A stretch of DNA of 64,000 nucleotides from Amycolatopsis aidingensis (lineage in GTDB: Bacteria > Actinomycetota > Actinomycetes > Mycobacteriales > Pseudonocardiaceae). The position numbers were made by a program, and so were the translations under genes. Shown one piece after another: positions 56,821-64,000 of the stretch. The stretch spans positions 1-64,000 of the forward strand of contig NZ_CP076538.1 of assembly GCF_018885265.1 (NCBI RefSeq), in the 5' to 3' direction. Under the pieces are notes generated by a model. It did not search any database. It was not told the origin of the DNA and saw nothing but the letters and a program-made list of their open reading frames with translations. Position 1 is the first letter of the stretch; every line of letters starts with the position of its first letter.

Positions 56821-57893
56821 CGCACCGACTCGGTTCGCAGGGACTCGTGCGTCGGGGCCGCGGGCACGTGCGCCGGGCGCTTGGCGTCCAGCTCCCTGCG
56901 CAGCACCGGAACCACCTCCTCACCGAGCAGGTCCAGCTGCTCCAGCACGGTCTTCAGCGGCAGCCCGGCATGGTCGATCAGGAACAGCTGCCGCTGGTAG
57001 TCCCCGAAGTGCTCGCGGAAGGTCAGCGTCTTGTCGATCACCTGCTGCGGGCTGCCCACGGTGAGCGGGGTCTGCTCGGCGAACTCCTCCAGCGACGGCC
57101 CACCGCCGTAGACCGGGGCGTGGTCGAAGTACGGCCGGAACTCACGCACCGCGTCCTGCGAGTTGTGCCGCATGAACACATGTCCGCCGAGGCCGACGAT
57201 GGCCTGGTCGGCCGAGCCGTGCCCATGGTGCTCGTAACGCTGCCGGTACAGCTCGATCAGCCGCTGGAAGTGCTCCTTCGGCCAGAAGATGTGGTTGGCG
57301 AAGAATCCGTCCCCGTAGTAGGCGGCCTGCTCGGCGATCTCCGGGCTGCGGATCGAGCCGTGCCACACGAACGGCGGCACCCCGTCCAGCGGGCGCGGGG
57401 TGGAGGTGAAGCCCTGCAACGGGGTGCGGAACCGGCCCTCCCAGTCCACCACGTCCTCCCGCCACAGCCGGTACAGCAGGTGGTAGTTCTCGATGGCCAG
57501 CGGGATGCCCTGCCGGATGTCCTGGCCGAACCAGGGATACACCGGCGCCGTGTTGCCCCTGCCCAGCATCAGGTCCACCCGGCCGTCCGCGAGGTGCTGC
57601 AGCATCGCGAAGTCCTCGGCGATCTTCACCGGGTCGTTCGTGGTGATCAGCGTGGTCGAGGTGGACAGAACGAGACGACGGGTGCGGGCCGCGACGTAGC
57701 CGAGCATGGTCGTCGGGGAGGAGGGCACGAAGGGCGGGTTGTGGTGCTCGCCGGTGGCGAACACGTCCAGCCCGACCTCCTCGGCCTTCTCCGCGATGGC
57801 CACCATCGACTTGATCCGCTCCGCCTCCGTCGGCACCTGCCCGGTGGTCGGATCGGGGGTCACGTCGCCGACGGTGAAGATCCCGAACTGCAC
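56817..57893 (-). CDS. LLM class flavin-dependent oxidoreductase (CE1758-like)
   Basis: 358-aa luciferase-family enzyme starting MQFGIFTVGDVTPDPTTG. It has ATGEHHNPPFVPSSPTTMLGY, LADGRVDLMLGRGNTAPVYPWFG and HGSIRSPEIAEQAA. It is the longer subtype. It is upstream in the operon; the second LLM gene overlaps it. Paired LLM genes often act on related substrates. Confidence 0.88.
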   Translation of the reverse strand: MQFGIFTVGDVTPDPTTGQVPTEAERIKSMVAIAEKAEEVGLDVFATGEHHNPPFVPSSPTTMLGYVAARTRRLVLSTSTTLITTNDPVKIAEDFAMLQHLADGRVDLMLGRGNTAPVYPWFGQDIRQGIPLAIENYHLLYRLWREDVVDWEGRFRTPLQGFTSTPRPLDGVPPFVWHGSIRSPEIAEQAAYYGDGFFANHIFWPKEHFQRLIELYRQRYEHHGHGSADQAIVGLGGHVFMRHNSQDAVREFRPYFDHAPVYGGGPSLEEFAEQTPLTVGSPQQVIDKTLTFREHFGDYQRQLFLIDHAGLPLKTVLEQLDLLGEEVVPVLRRELDAKRPAHVPAAPTHESLRTESVR

Positions 57894-57962
57894 GGCAACT
57901 CCCTGGGGTCAGTGATTCAACGCTCAACTACATTGAACCACGACGGTCCTCCGCTTTGTTCC

Positions 57963-58259
57963 CTATCCTTCGAGCAGTTCCTGGTACTCCGGGTGCTTGT
58001 CGATATAGGCGGCGACGTAGGGGCACTCCGCCCGCACCCGGCTGCCCTCCGCCCGCGCGGCATCGAGGGACTCGCTGGTCAGCCTGCCGGCGAGCCCCTG
58101 GCCCTGCCGTTGCGGGTCGACCTCGGTGTGCGTGAACACGATCAGGCCAGGGGCGCGCCGGTAGGCGGCATGGCCGACCAGTTCGGTGCCGAGGTGCAGT
58201 TCGAACCGGGACCGGCCCGGGTTGTCGGTGACCTGGATCTCGCCTTCGGAATCACTCAT
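57963..58259 (-). CDS. GNAT family N-acetyltransferase (YjdJ-like)
   Basis: 98-aa short acetyltransferase-fold protein, including FELHLGTELVGHAAYRR, FTHTEVDPQRQGQGLAGRL (acetyl-CoA binding) and CPYVAAYIDKHPEYQELL. This is the compact YjdJ-type class. ATG 58259 overlaps the ABM-like gene stop by 4 bases. Confidence 0.88.
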   Translation of the reverse strand: MSDSEGEIQVTDNPGRSRFELHLGTELVGHAAYRRAPGLIVFTHTEVDPQRQGQGLAGRLTSESLDAARAEGSRVRAECPYVAAYIDKHPEYQELLEG

Positions 58260-58891
58260 GATCCCGATGCTCCCGGATCGCCACCGGCGCTGCCCGACAG
58301 CGCGCGGTAGAAGCGGAACCGCCGGAAGCCGAGTGGGGCCAGACCCGGGGTGTCGTTGATCATCCGGGGTACCGGGTCGTCCGGGCGCAGCCCCGTCCGC
58401 ACCGTCCGCTCGTGCGCATCCTCGTCCACGAACTCCGCGTAGTTCAGCACGTGCCTGCCGTCCGTGCTGAGGTGGAAGTTGCTGGAGAGGTTCCCCTCCG
58501 GCTCCTGGGTCGGGTCGGTGAATCCGGGCACGATCTCGAACAGGCTGTCCACGAACGTCCTCGCCGTGCGCTCGCCGTCGGTGTCGAACCGGACCACCAC
58601 GATGATCCCGGGAGCGGGCTTCGGCCCGGCGGTGGTGAAGCTGCGGTAGTGCCGGTAGTGCCTTCCCCGCTCCCGGGGGTTCGCCCCCGCGGTCCACTGC
58701 GAGTACCGCAGCAGGGTGTAGCCGTCGGTGCCGAGGTAGAGGCTGCGGGACAGCAGTCCTGGCTCCGGCTCGACGGCAAGCGCGTCCTCGGCGGCCTGCC
58801 GCTGGTCTCGCGGGTCGTCCACCGTCCACTCGTGCGCCAGCACCAGTGCGGCGTCCGGGCGAAGGATCCGGGGCGGTTTCGTCTCGTTCAT
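58256..58891 (-). CDS. Antibiotic biosynthesis monooxygenase-like protein (two ABM folds)
   Basis: 211-aa protein in two similar halves. SLYLGTDGYTLLRYSQWTAG and NFHLSTDGRHVLNYAEFVDE are the repeated strand-turn motifs typical of ABM dimeric alpha-beta barrel folds, here in a fused tandem copy. The enzyme function is unproven; some such proteins act on polyketides. It is divergent from the FMN reductase gene and shares an operator region with inverted repeats. Confidence 0.75.
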   Translation of the reverse strand: MNETKPPRILRPDAALVLAHEWTVDDPRDQRQAAEDALAVEPEPGLLSRSLYLGTDGYTLLRYSQWTAGANPRERGRHYRHYRSFTTAGPKPAPGIIVVVRFDTDGERTARTFVDSLFEIVPGFTDPTQEPEGNLSSNFHLSTDGRHVLNYAEFVDEDAHERTVRTGLRPDDPVPRMINDTPGLAPLGFRRFRFYRALSGSAGGDPGASGS

Positions 58892-58925
58892 GCCAGTGAC
58901 GCTAGGCAGGCCGCCGGTGCCGGGA

Positions 58926-58972
58926 CATCTGTCGGATGACCGGCCCCGGCGAGCCCAGTCATCCGACAGATG
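58926..58972. promoter_or_regulatory. 15-bp inverted repeat in the ABM/FMN-reductase divergent spacer
   Basis: CATCTGTCGGATGAC (58926-58940) is followed after 17 bp by its exact complement (58958-58972). The arms lie 34 bp from one start and 62 bp from the other. Each arm also has a shorter inner inverted repeat (CATC and GATG). It looks like an operator for a dimeric regulator controlling both genes. Confidence 0.65.
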
Positions 58973-59033
58973 CCGCAGGCGGGTGCGGGTTCCTAGCGTC
59001 GAGCTCAATCGAACGAGCAACGAAGGAGCACCT

Positions 59034-59618
59034 ATGGACCGCCTGCACCTTGGCGTCATCATCGGCAGCACCCGCGCCGGCCGGTTCGCACCGGTGGTCG
59101 CGAACTGGTTCGCCGACCAGGCCGCGCTGCGCGCCGACCTGACCGTGGACGTGATCGACCTCGCCGAGGCCGCGTTGCCGGACCGGCTGGGCGACTTCGG
59201 CGAGGGGACCGCACCCCGGGAGGTCGAGGCGCTCACCCCGCGGCTGGCCGACGCCGACGGTTTCGTGGTGGTGACCCCGGAGTACAACCGCAGCTTCCCC
59301 GCCCCGCTGAAGACCGTGATCGACTGGCACGGCGCCGAGTGGCAGGCGAAACCGGTCGGTTTCGTGTCCTACGGCGGCATCTCCGGCGGGCTGCGCGCGG
59401 TGGAACAGCTGCGCTTGGTGTTCGCCGAGCTGCACGCCACCACCGTCCGGGACGCGGTCAGCTTCACCAACTACTGGGAGCAGTTCGGCGCGGACGGCAC
59501 CCCGGCCGGGCCGCAGGCGGGGCAGGCGGCCGCCTTGCTGCTGGACCGGCTCACCTGGTGGGCCCGCGCACTCAAGGAGGCACGGGACAAGCATCCCTAC
59601 GCGGATACAGCCGCGTGA
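59034..59618 (+). CDS. NADPH-dependent FMN reductase
   Basis: 194-aa flavoprotein with the phosphate-binding loop GSTRAGRFAP near the N-terminus, and the family motif TPEYNRSFPAPLKTVIDW. It reduces flavins or quinones with NADPH and may supply reduced flavin to LLM or ABM-type monooxygenases nearby, which is an inference. A GAAGGAG site precedes the ATG. It is followed by the LuxR gene 16 bp on. Confidence 0.9.
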   Translation: MDRLHLGVIIGSTRAGRFAPVVANWFADQAALRADLTVDVIDLAEAALPDRLGDFGEGTAPREVEALTPRLADADGFVVVTPEYNRSFPAPLKTVIDWHGAEWQAKPVGFVSYGGISGGLRAVEQLRLVFAELHATTVRDAVSFTNYWEQFGADGTPAGPQAGQAAALLLDRLTWWARALKEARDKHPYADTAA

Positions 59619-59634
59619 ACAGTAGGGTCGGCCC

Positions 59635-62250
59635 ATGCTGCTGGGGAGGGCCGAGGAGACAGCGACGATCGACGCGCTGCTCGACTCGGCCCGGTCCGGG
59701 CGTAGCGGGGCGTTGATCATCCGCGGGGAGGCCGGGATCGGCAAGACCACCCTGCTGGATCACGCCGCGGGGGCCGCAACCGGCTTCCGGGTGCTGCGCG
59801 GTACCGGTATCGAGTCGGAGACCGAGCTCCCCTTCGCCGGGCTGCACCTGCTGTTCGCCGGGGCACTGGAGCAGCTCGACCGGCTGCCCCCGGTGCAGGC
59901 CCGCGCGCTACGGGCGGCACTGGGGCTCGGCGAGCCTGCCGGTGGGGACCGATTCCTCGTCGGCCTCGCGGTGCTCACCCTGCTGGCCGAACTCGCCGGG
60001 GACGGTCCGCTGCTCTGCCTGGTGGACGATGCCCACTGGCTGGACCCCGGTTCGGCGGAGGCACTGCTGTTCGCCGCCCGCAGGCTGGAGGCCGAGGGCG
60101 TGGTGCTGGTCCTCGCCGCGCGGGAGGAGGACTTCTCCGCACCCGGCCTGCCCGAGCTGCGGCTCGATGGGCTGGACGAGACGGCGGCAGGCCAGCTGCT
60201 GGACCGGTACGCGGCCGACCTGCCGCACCACCTCAGGGACCGGATCCGCAGACAGGCACGGGGCAACCTGCTGGCATTGCGCGAGCTGCCGCAGGTGTGG
60301 CGGGACGGCCGGTCGGTCCAGCTGGACCAGGCCTTCGCCGACCAGATCGCCGGGCTGCCGGAACGGACGAGGACGCTCCTGCTGGTGGCCGCCGCCGACG
60401 ACTCCGGGGACCAGCAGGTGGTGCTCGCGGCCGGCAGGCGGCTGGGTTGCTCGGCCCGTGACCTGGAACCCGCGGAAGAACGACGGCTGCTGCGCCTCGC
60501 GGAGGGTGGGCCGGAGTTCCGGCACCCGCTGATCCGGGCCGCGGCGTACCGGGGCGCACCGCTGCACCAGCGAATCGCGGCACACCAGGCGCTGGCCGAG
60601 ACCTACGCCGAGCGGGACAACGTCTGCGCCCGTGCCTGGCACCTCGCCGCGGCCGCGGATGGCCCGGACGAGCGGGTCGCCGCCGAGCTGGAGCGGGCGG
60701 CCGAGCTCGACCGCGCCCTCGGCGGGTACGCCTCGGTGGCCGCGGCCTACGAGCGGGCGGCGGAGCTCAGCCCGGACCCCGGCGAACGTGGTCGCAGGCT
60801 GCTCGCCGCGGCCGAGGCCGCCGCGGACGCCGGGCTGCCCGAGCGGGCCGAGGCCTCGGCGAGCCAGGCAGGGCTGCACCGCACCGATCCGGAAACGCGT
60901 GGCCGGATCGCGCTGCTGCGCGCCCGGCTGGCCGAGGAACGCAACCGGCCGATGGCGGCGCACCGCATCCTGCTGGAGTGCGGTGAACCGCGAATGCTGT
61001 TCTGGGCCGTGGAGTCGGCCTGGGCCGCGGGTGACCTCGCGGCCGCCGAGCTGGCGGCGGAGCAGGCACCGGAAGGGGCCCCGGCCCGCGCGCTGGCCAG
61101 GGCGGCGTCCGGGTTGAACCACAGCAGGCCCGGTGGGATCGCCGGGGGCGTCGCCGCGGTGCGGGAGCTGCTCGCCGAGGGTGCCGCGGACCCGATCCGC
61201 ACCGGGCTGCGCACCGCATGGTGGCACCTGCTGCTCGGCGACCATGCCCGCGCGGACGAGCTGGCGGGCACGATCGAAAAGGCCTGCCGGGAGCGCGGCG
61301 CGATCGGCCCGCTGCCGCAGGCACTGGCGTTGCTGGCCCGCACCCGGGCGCACCTCGGGCTCCGGCACGAAGCCGTGGCCTGCGGCACCGAAGGGCTGCG
61401 GATCGCGGAGGACACCGGGCAGGAGGCCGCGGTCGGTCCGCTCGCCGCGGTGCTGGCCTGGGCCGCGGCGGTGGCCGGGGACCGGGAGCGCTGCACCGAG
61501 CTGGTCACGCTGGCCCGCACCCCCGCACACGGGCACGGCACCACCAGGGCGCGGGCCACGCTGCCGCTGCTCGAACTCGGCCTCGGCAGGCACGAGGCGG
61601 TGCTGGAGCTGCTGCCGGACGTGCTCGCCTGCCCGAACCGGGCGGACTTCCGCTCCGCCTTCCCCGACCTGGTCGAGGCTGCGGCCCGGCTGGGCCGCGG
61701 GGAGCAGGCCGGTGAGCCGGCCGCCTGGTATGCCGAGTGGGCCGAGCGGACCGGGCAGCACTGGGCCGAGGCGGTCGCACTGCGTTGCCGCGCATTGCTC
61801 GCCGCGGATGCCGAGGCCGAGCAGCACTACCGGGATGCGGTGGCACTGCACCGCATGGGCAATGGCAGGCCCTTCGAGCGGGCCCGCACCGAGCTGCTGT
61901 ACGGGGAGTGGCTGCGCCGTGAGCGCAGGCCGGCCGAGGCCCGCCCGCTGCTGCGCGCGGCGCTGGCGGCTTTCGAGCCGATCGGCGCCCGGCCGTGGGC
62001 CGAGCGCGCGGGTGCCGAGCTGCGGGCCGCGGGGGAGCGCGTGGGCCCGGCGGAGCAGGGGGACGTGCGGGCCCTGCTCACCGCGCAGGAGCTGCAGGTG
62101 GTCCGGCTGGCCGCGGGCGGGCTGAGCAACCGGGACATCGGCGCCCAGCTGTTCCTCAGCCCGCGCACCGTCGGGTACCACCTCTACAAGGCCTACCCGA
62201 AGTTGGGCGTGTCCTCCCGGAACGAGCTCGCCCGGCTGGAGCTGCGTTAA
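59635..62250 (+). CDS. LAL-type LuxR regulator with ATPase domain
   Basis: 871-aa large ATP-binding LuxR-family regulator. The N-terminal ATPase has P-loop GEAGIGKTTLLDHA and Walker B-like LCLVDDAHWLD. A long helical/TPR-like middle follows. The C-terminal helix-turn-helix is LTAQELQVVRLAAGGLSNRDIGAQLFLSPRTVGYH. Such proteins sense signals and activate operons. It probably controls the neighbouring FMN reductase and divergent ABM/GNAT genes, using the inverted repeat at 58926-58972. Confidence 0.93.
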   Translation: MLLGRAEETATIDALLDSARSGRSGALIIRGEAGIGKTTLLDHAAGAATGFRVLRGTGIESETELPFAGLHLLFAGALEQLDRLPPVQARALRAALGLGEPAGGDRFLVGLAVLTLLAELAGDGPLLCLVDDAHWLDPGSAEALLFAARRLEAEGVVLVLAAREEDFSAPGLPELRLDGLDETAAGQLLDRYAADLPHHLRDRIRRQARGNLLALRELPQVWRDGRSVQLDQAFADQIAGLPERTRTLLLVAAADDSGDQQVVLAAGRRLGCSARDLEPAEERRLLRLAEGGPEFRHPLIRAAAYRGAPLHQRIAAHQALAETYAERDNVCARAWHLAAAADGPDERVAAELERAAELDRALGGYASVAAAYERAAELSPDPGERGRRLLAAAEAAADAGLPERAEASASQAGLHRTDPETRGRIALLRARLAEERNRPMAAHRILLECGEPRMLFWAVESAWAAGDLAAAELAAEQAPEGAPARALARAASGLNHSRPGGIAGGVAAVRELLAEGAADPIRTGLRTAWWHLLLGDHARADELAGTIEKACRERGAIGPLPQALALLARTRAHLGLRHEAVACGTEGLRIAEDTGQEAAVGPLAAVLAWAAAVAGDRERCTELVTLARTPAHGHGTTRARATLPLLELGLGRHEAVLELLPDVLACPNRADFRSAFPDLVEAAARLGRGEQAGEPAAWYAEWAERTGQHWAEAVALRCRALLAADAEAEQHYRDAVALHRMGNGRPFERARTELLYGEWLRRERRPAEARPLLRAALAAFEPIGARPWAERAGAELRAAGERVGPAEQGDVRALLTAQELQVVRLAAGGLSNRDIGAQLFLSPRTVGYHLYKAYPKLGVSSRNELARLELR

Positions 62251-62260
62251 CCTCGGCTGG

Positions 62261-64000
62261 GTGCACAACGAGTTCGGCGGCGACGCGGACAACGTGATCC
62301 AGGGCCGGGACATCTACGGCGGGGTGCACTTCCACCAGGCCCGCGGTCGCCTGGGCGGCCGGTGCCAGGTACCGCCTGCCCCGCCGCACTACACCGACAA
62401 CGAGCGCCCGCTGGCCGAACTGGACGCCTGGCTGAGCGCGGCCGGGGAGGGGCCCAGGGTGGCGATCCTGCGCGGGCCGCCGGGCTGCGGCACCACCACA
62501 CTCGCCGGCTACTGGGTGCACCAGCATGAGGCGGACTACCCGGAAGGGCACTTCTTCGTCCGGCTCGGCACTGGCCCGGACGAGGCCGAGCAGGAACGGC
62601 CCGCGCTGGCCGAACTGCTGCTCGCCGCCGGTCACCACCCGGACGAGATCCCGGCCAGCCTGGAGGGGCGCGCCGCGCTGTGGCGGTCCTGGAGCAGCGG
62701 CAAGCGGATCGCGCTGGTGATCGACGACGCGCTCACCGCGGGCCAGGTGCGGGCGCTGCTGCCGGGCGCGGGCACGTCGGCGGTGCTGGTCACCGAGGCC
62801 GGGCGGGTGGCGAGCCTGCGGGCGTGGGCCAGCGCGACCACGGTGGACATCGCGCCGATGGCCGACGACGCCGCGCGGCTGCTGCTGGACCGGCTGGTCG
62901 GCGCGGACCGGCTGGCGGCCGAGCCCGACGCGGTCGCCGAGCTGATCGAGCTGTGCGCGGGCTCCACCGTCGCGCTGTGTGTGGTGGGCTCGCTGCTGAC
63001 CGAGTTCCCGGACCGGCCGGTGGCCCGGCTGGCCCGCAGGCTGGCCAGGCAGGAACGCACCCTGCACGAGCTGTCCAGGGACGAGGACCTTTCCGTCACG
63101 GTCGTTTTCGATGCCGCCTACCACCGGCAGTCCCCACTGGCGCAGCGTTGCTACCAGGCGCTGGGCGTGCACCCCGGCAGCGGGGACGTGAGCGCGGACG
63201 CGGTGGCGGTGGCGCTCGGCGCGGACGCCGAGGACGTCGAGGACGCGCTGCAGGACTTGCTGCGGGCCAGGTTGATCCAGGAGACCGGACCGGAGCGGTA
63301 CCTCAGCTCCGGCCTGATCCGCAGGCACGCGGTGGCCAAGGCGGGGGAACACGGCACCGGCCTGCGGCGGCACCTGCTGGCCTACTACTGGGCCCGCGCC
63401 CTGGCCGCGGACGCGTTGCTGCTGCCGCACCGGGGCTGGCGGCAGCGGATCTGGCCGGAGCTGACCGTTCCCGAGGACGGCAGTGCGCGGCAGGCAAGGG
63501 ACTGGCTGGAGGCCGAGCGGATCAACCTGCGCGAGGCGGTGACCCTGGCCTACGAGCTCGGCGAGTTCACCAGGGCCTGTCAGCTGTGTCTTGCCCTGTG
63601 GCCACTGCACGACCAGGGCAAGTACGCGCACGATATGGCGGCGACCAACCGGATCGGGGAGCTGGCGGCCGTCGAGCTCGGCGACTGGCTGGCCGCGGCC
63701 GTGCTGACGATGCAGCACGGTTTCGCTCACCGCGAGCTCGGCGATCCGGAACGGGCCGGGCAGCTGTTCGAGACCGCGCTGGGCTACGCCGAGCGGGCCG
63801 GGTCGCTGGAGGCGCAGGCCTCGGTGGTGGAGTCGCATGGCCTGGTGCGGCTGGACCAGGACCTGCTGCCCGAAGCCGCGGACCTGCTGCGCCGCAACCT
63901 CGCGCTGGCCGAGGAGCTTGCGGTGCCGAGGCGGCTCGCGCTGGCCCGGCTGCATTTGGCCAAGGTGGAGCCGCCGGAGGTCGCGCTGCCGTTGCTGGAG
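62261..64000 (+). CDS. STAND-family ATPase with amyloid-like N-terminal motif (truncated at window end)
   Basis: At least 580 aa, open at the right edge. It starts with GTG (VHNEFGGDADNVIQGRDIYGG) and has the short pattern VIQGRDIYGGVHFHQ seen at the N-terminus of many actinomycete NLR-like STAND proteins. The P-loop is GPPGCGTTTLAGY, so the usual Lys is a Thr. Walker B-like IALVIDDAL is present. The rest is helical and TPR-like. It lies 10 bp after the LuxR gene and may be co-transcribed. Role unknown; defence or signalling is possible. Confidence 0.8.
   Translation, partial: MHNEFGGDADNVIQGRDIYGGVHFHQARGRLGGRCQVPPAPPHYTDNERPLAELDAWLSAAGEGPRVAILRGPPGCGTTTLAGYWVHQHEADYPEGHFFVRLGTGPDEAEQERPALAELLLAAGHHPDEIPASLEGRAALWRSWSSGKRIALVIDDALTAGQVRALLPGAGTSAVLVTEAGRVASLRAWASATTVDIAPMADDAARLLLDRLVGADRLAAEPDAVAELIELCAGSTVALCVVGSLLTEFPDRPVARLARRLARQERTLHELSRDEDLSVTVVFDAAYHRQSPLAQRCYQALGVHPGSGDVSADAVAVALGADAEDVEDALQDLLRARLIQETGPERYLSSGLIRRHAVAKAGEHGTGLRRHLLAYYWARALAADALLLPHRGWRQRIWPELTVPEDGSARQARDWLEAERINLREAVTLAYELGEFTRACQLCLALWPLHDQGKYAHDMAATNRIGELAAVELGDWLAAAVLTMQHGFAHRELGDPERAGQLFETALGYAERAGSLEAQASVVESHGLVRLDQDLLPEAADLLRRNLALAEELAVPRRLALARLHLAKVEPPEVALPLLE

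Noticed and set aside
59908..62313. A long minus-strand open frame of 801 codons opposite the LAL regulator.
   Set aside because: Shadow of the LuxR gene; no signature motifs.

Overview
The window is the replication-origin neighbourhood of a high-GC actinomycete chromosome. The order dnaA, oriC, dnaN, gnd, recF, dciA (DUF721), gyrB, gyrA, DUF3566 gene, tRNA-Ile, tRNA-Ala, followed later by ppiA, a PH-domain gene, crgA, trpG/pabA and the kinase/cell-wall cluster pknB-pknA-pbpA-rodA-pstP-fhaB-fhaA, matches the Actinobacteria. The long accessory inserts (SARP-type regulator, two sortase genes, an XRE/DUF397 pair, large STAND ATPases) fit the Pseudonocardiaceae (Amycolatopsis, Saccharomonospora or Prauserella type). 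The family assignment is inference; no rRNA gene is present to confirm it.

Layout. 1-13105: replication core, oriC with several DnaA boxes, both gyrase subunits, two tRNA genes, a hemerythrin-like gene, a perfect 14-bp palindrome resembling parS and a DLW-39-type small gene. 13147-25477: accessory enzymes and regulators (amidase with a divergent AraC regulator, SARP/AAA/TPR regulator, YHS-domain protein, lsr2, epimerase, membrane protein with TetR, secreted M14 carboxypeptidase, PdxH, class F sortase with a secreted Ser/Thr-rich protein). 25859-33146: small conserved genes, ppiA, rhomboid protease, PH-domain protein, crgA, class E sortase, a flavin-dependent oxidoreductase and an SCO5389-type gene. 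33277-34623: fprA with an upstream DtxR/IdeR-like iron box.

34805-38756: a compact island of four overlapping genes with visibly lower GC. It encodes a secreted small protein, a 798-aa peptidoglycan-binding/DUF1906 protein with an unassigned C-terminal region, a membrane protein and a Tat-exported protein. 38791-39432 is trpG/pabA. 39445-41263 is a three-gene type VII (ESX)-associated cassette. A small ABC exporter, a secreted I36-type inhibitor and a damaged XRE/DUF397 pair follow.

44922-54501: the conserved signalling and growth operon on the minus strand. PknA and PknB phosphorylate cell-envelope and division targets, PstP reverses this, FhaA/FhaB read phosphothreonine, and RodA/PbpA polymerise and crosslink peptidoglycan. 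54633-64000: tRNA-Leu, a SRPBCC/TetR divergent pair, two flavin-dependent (LLM) oxidoreductases, GNAT and ABM-like genes, an FMN reductase, a LAL-type LuxR regulator and a STAND ATPase that runs off the window.

The most unusual loci are the four-gene DUF1906 island, the ESX-associated cassette, the STAND protein with an amyloid-like N-terminal motif and a non-canonical P-loop, and two DnaA-box clusters outside oriC.
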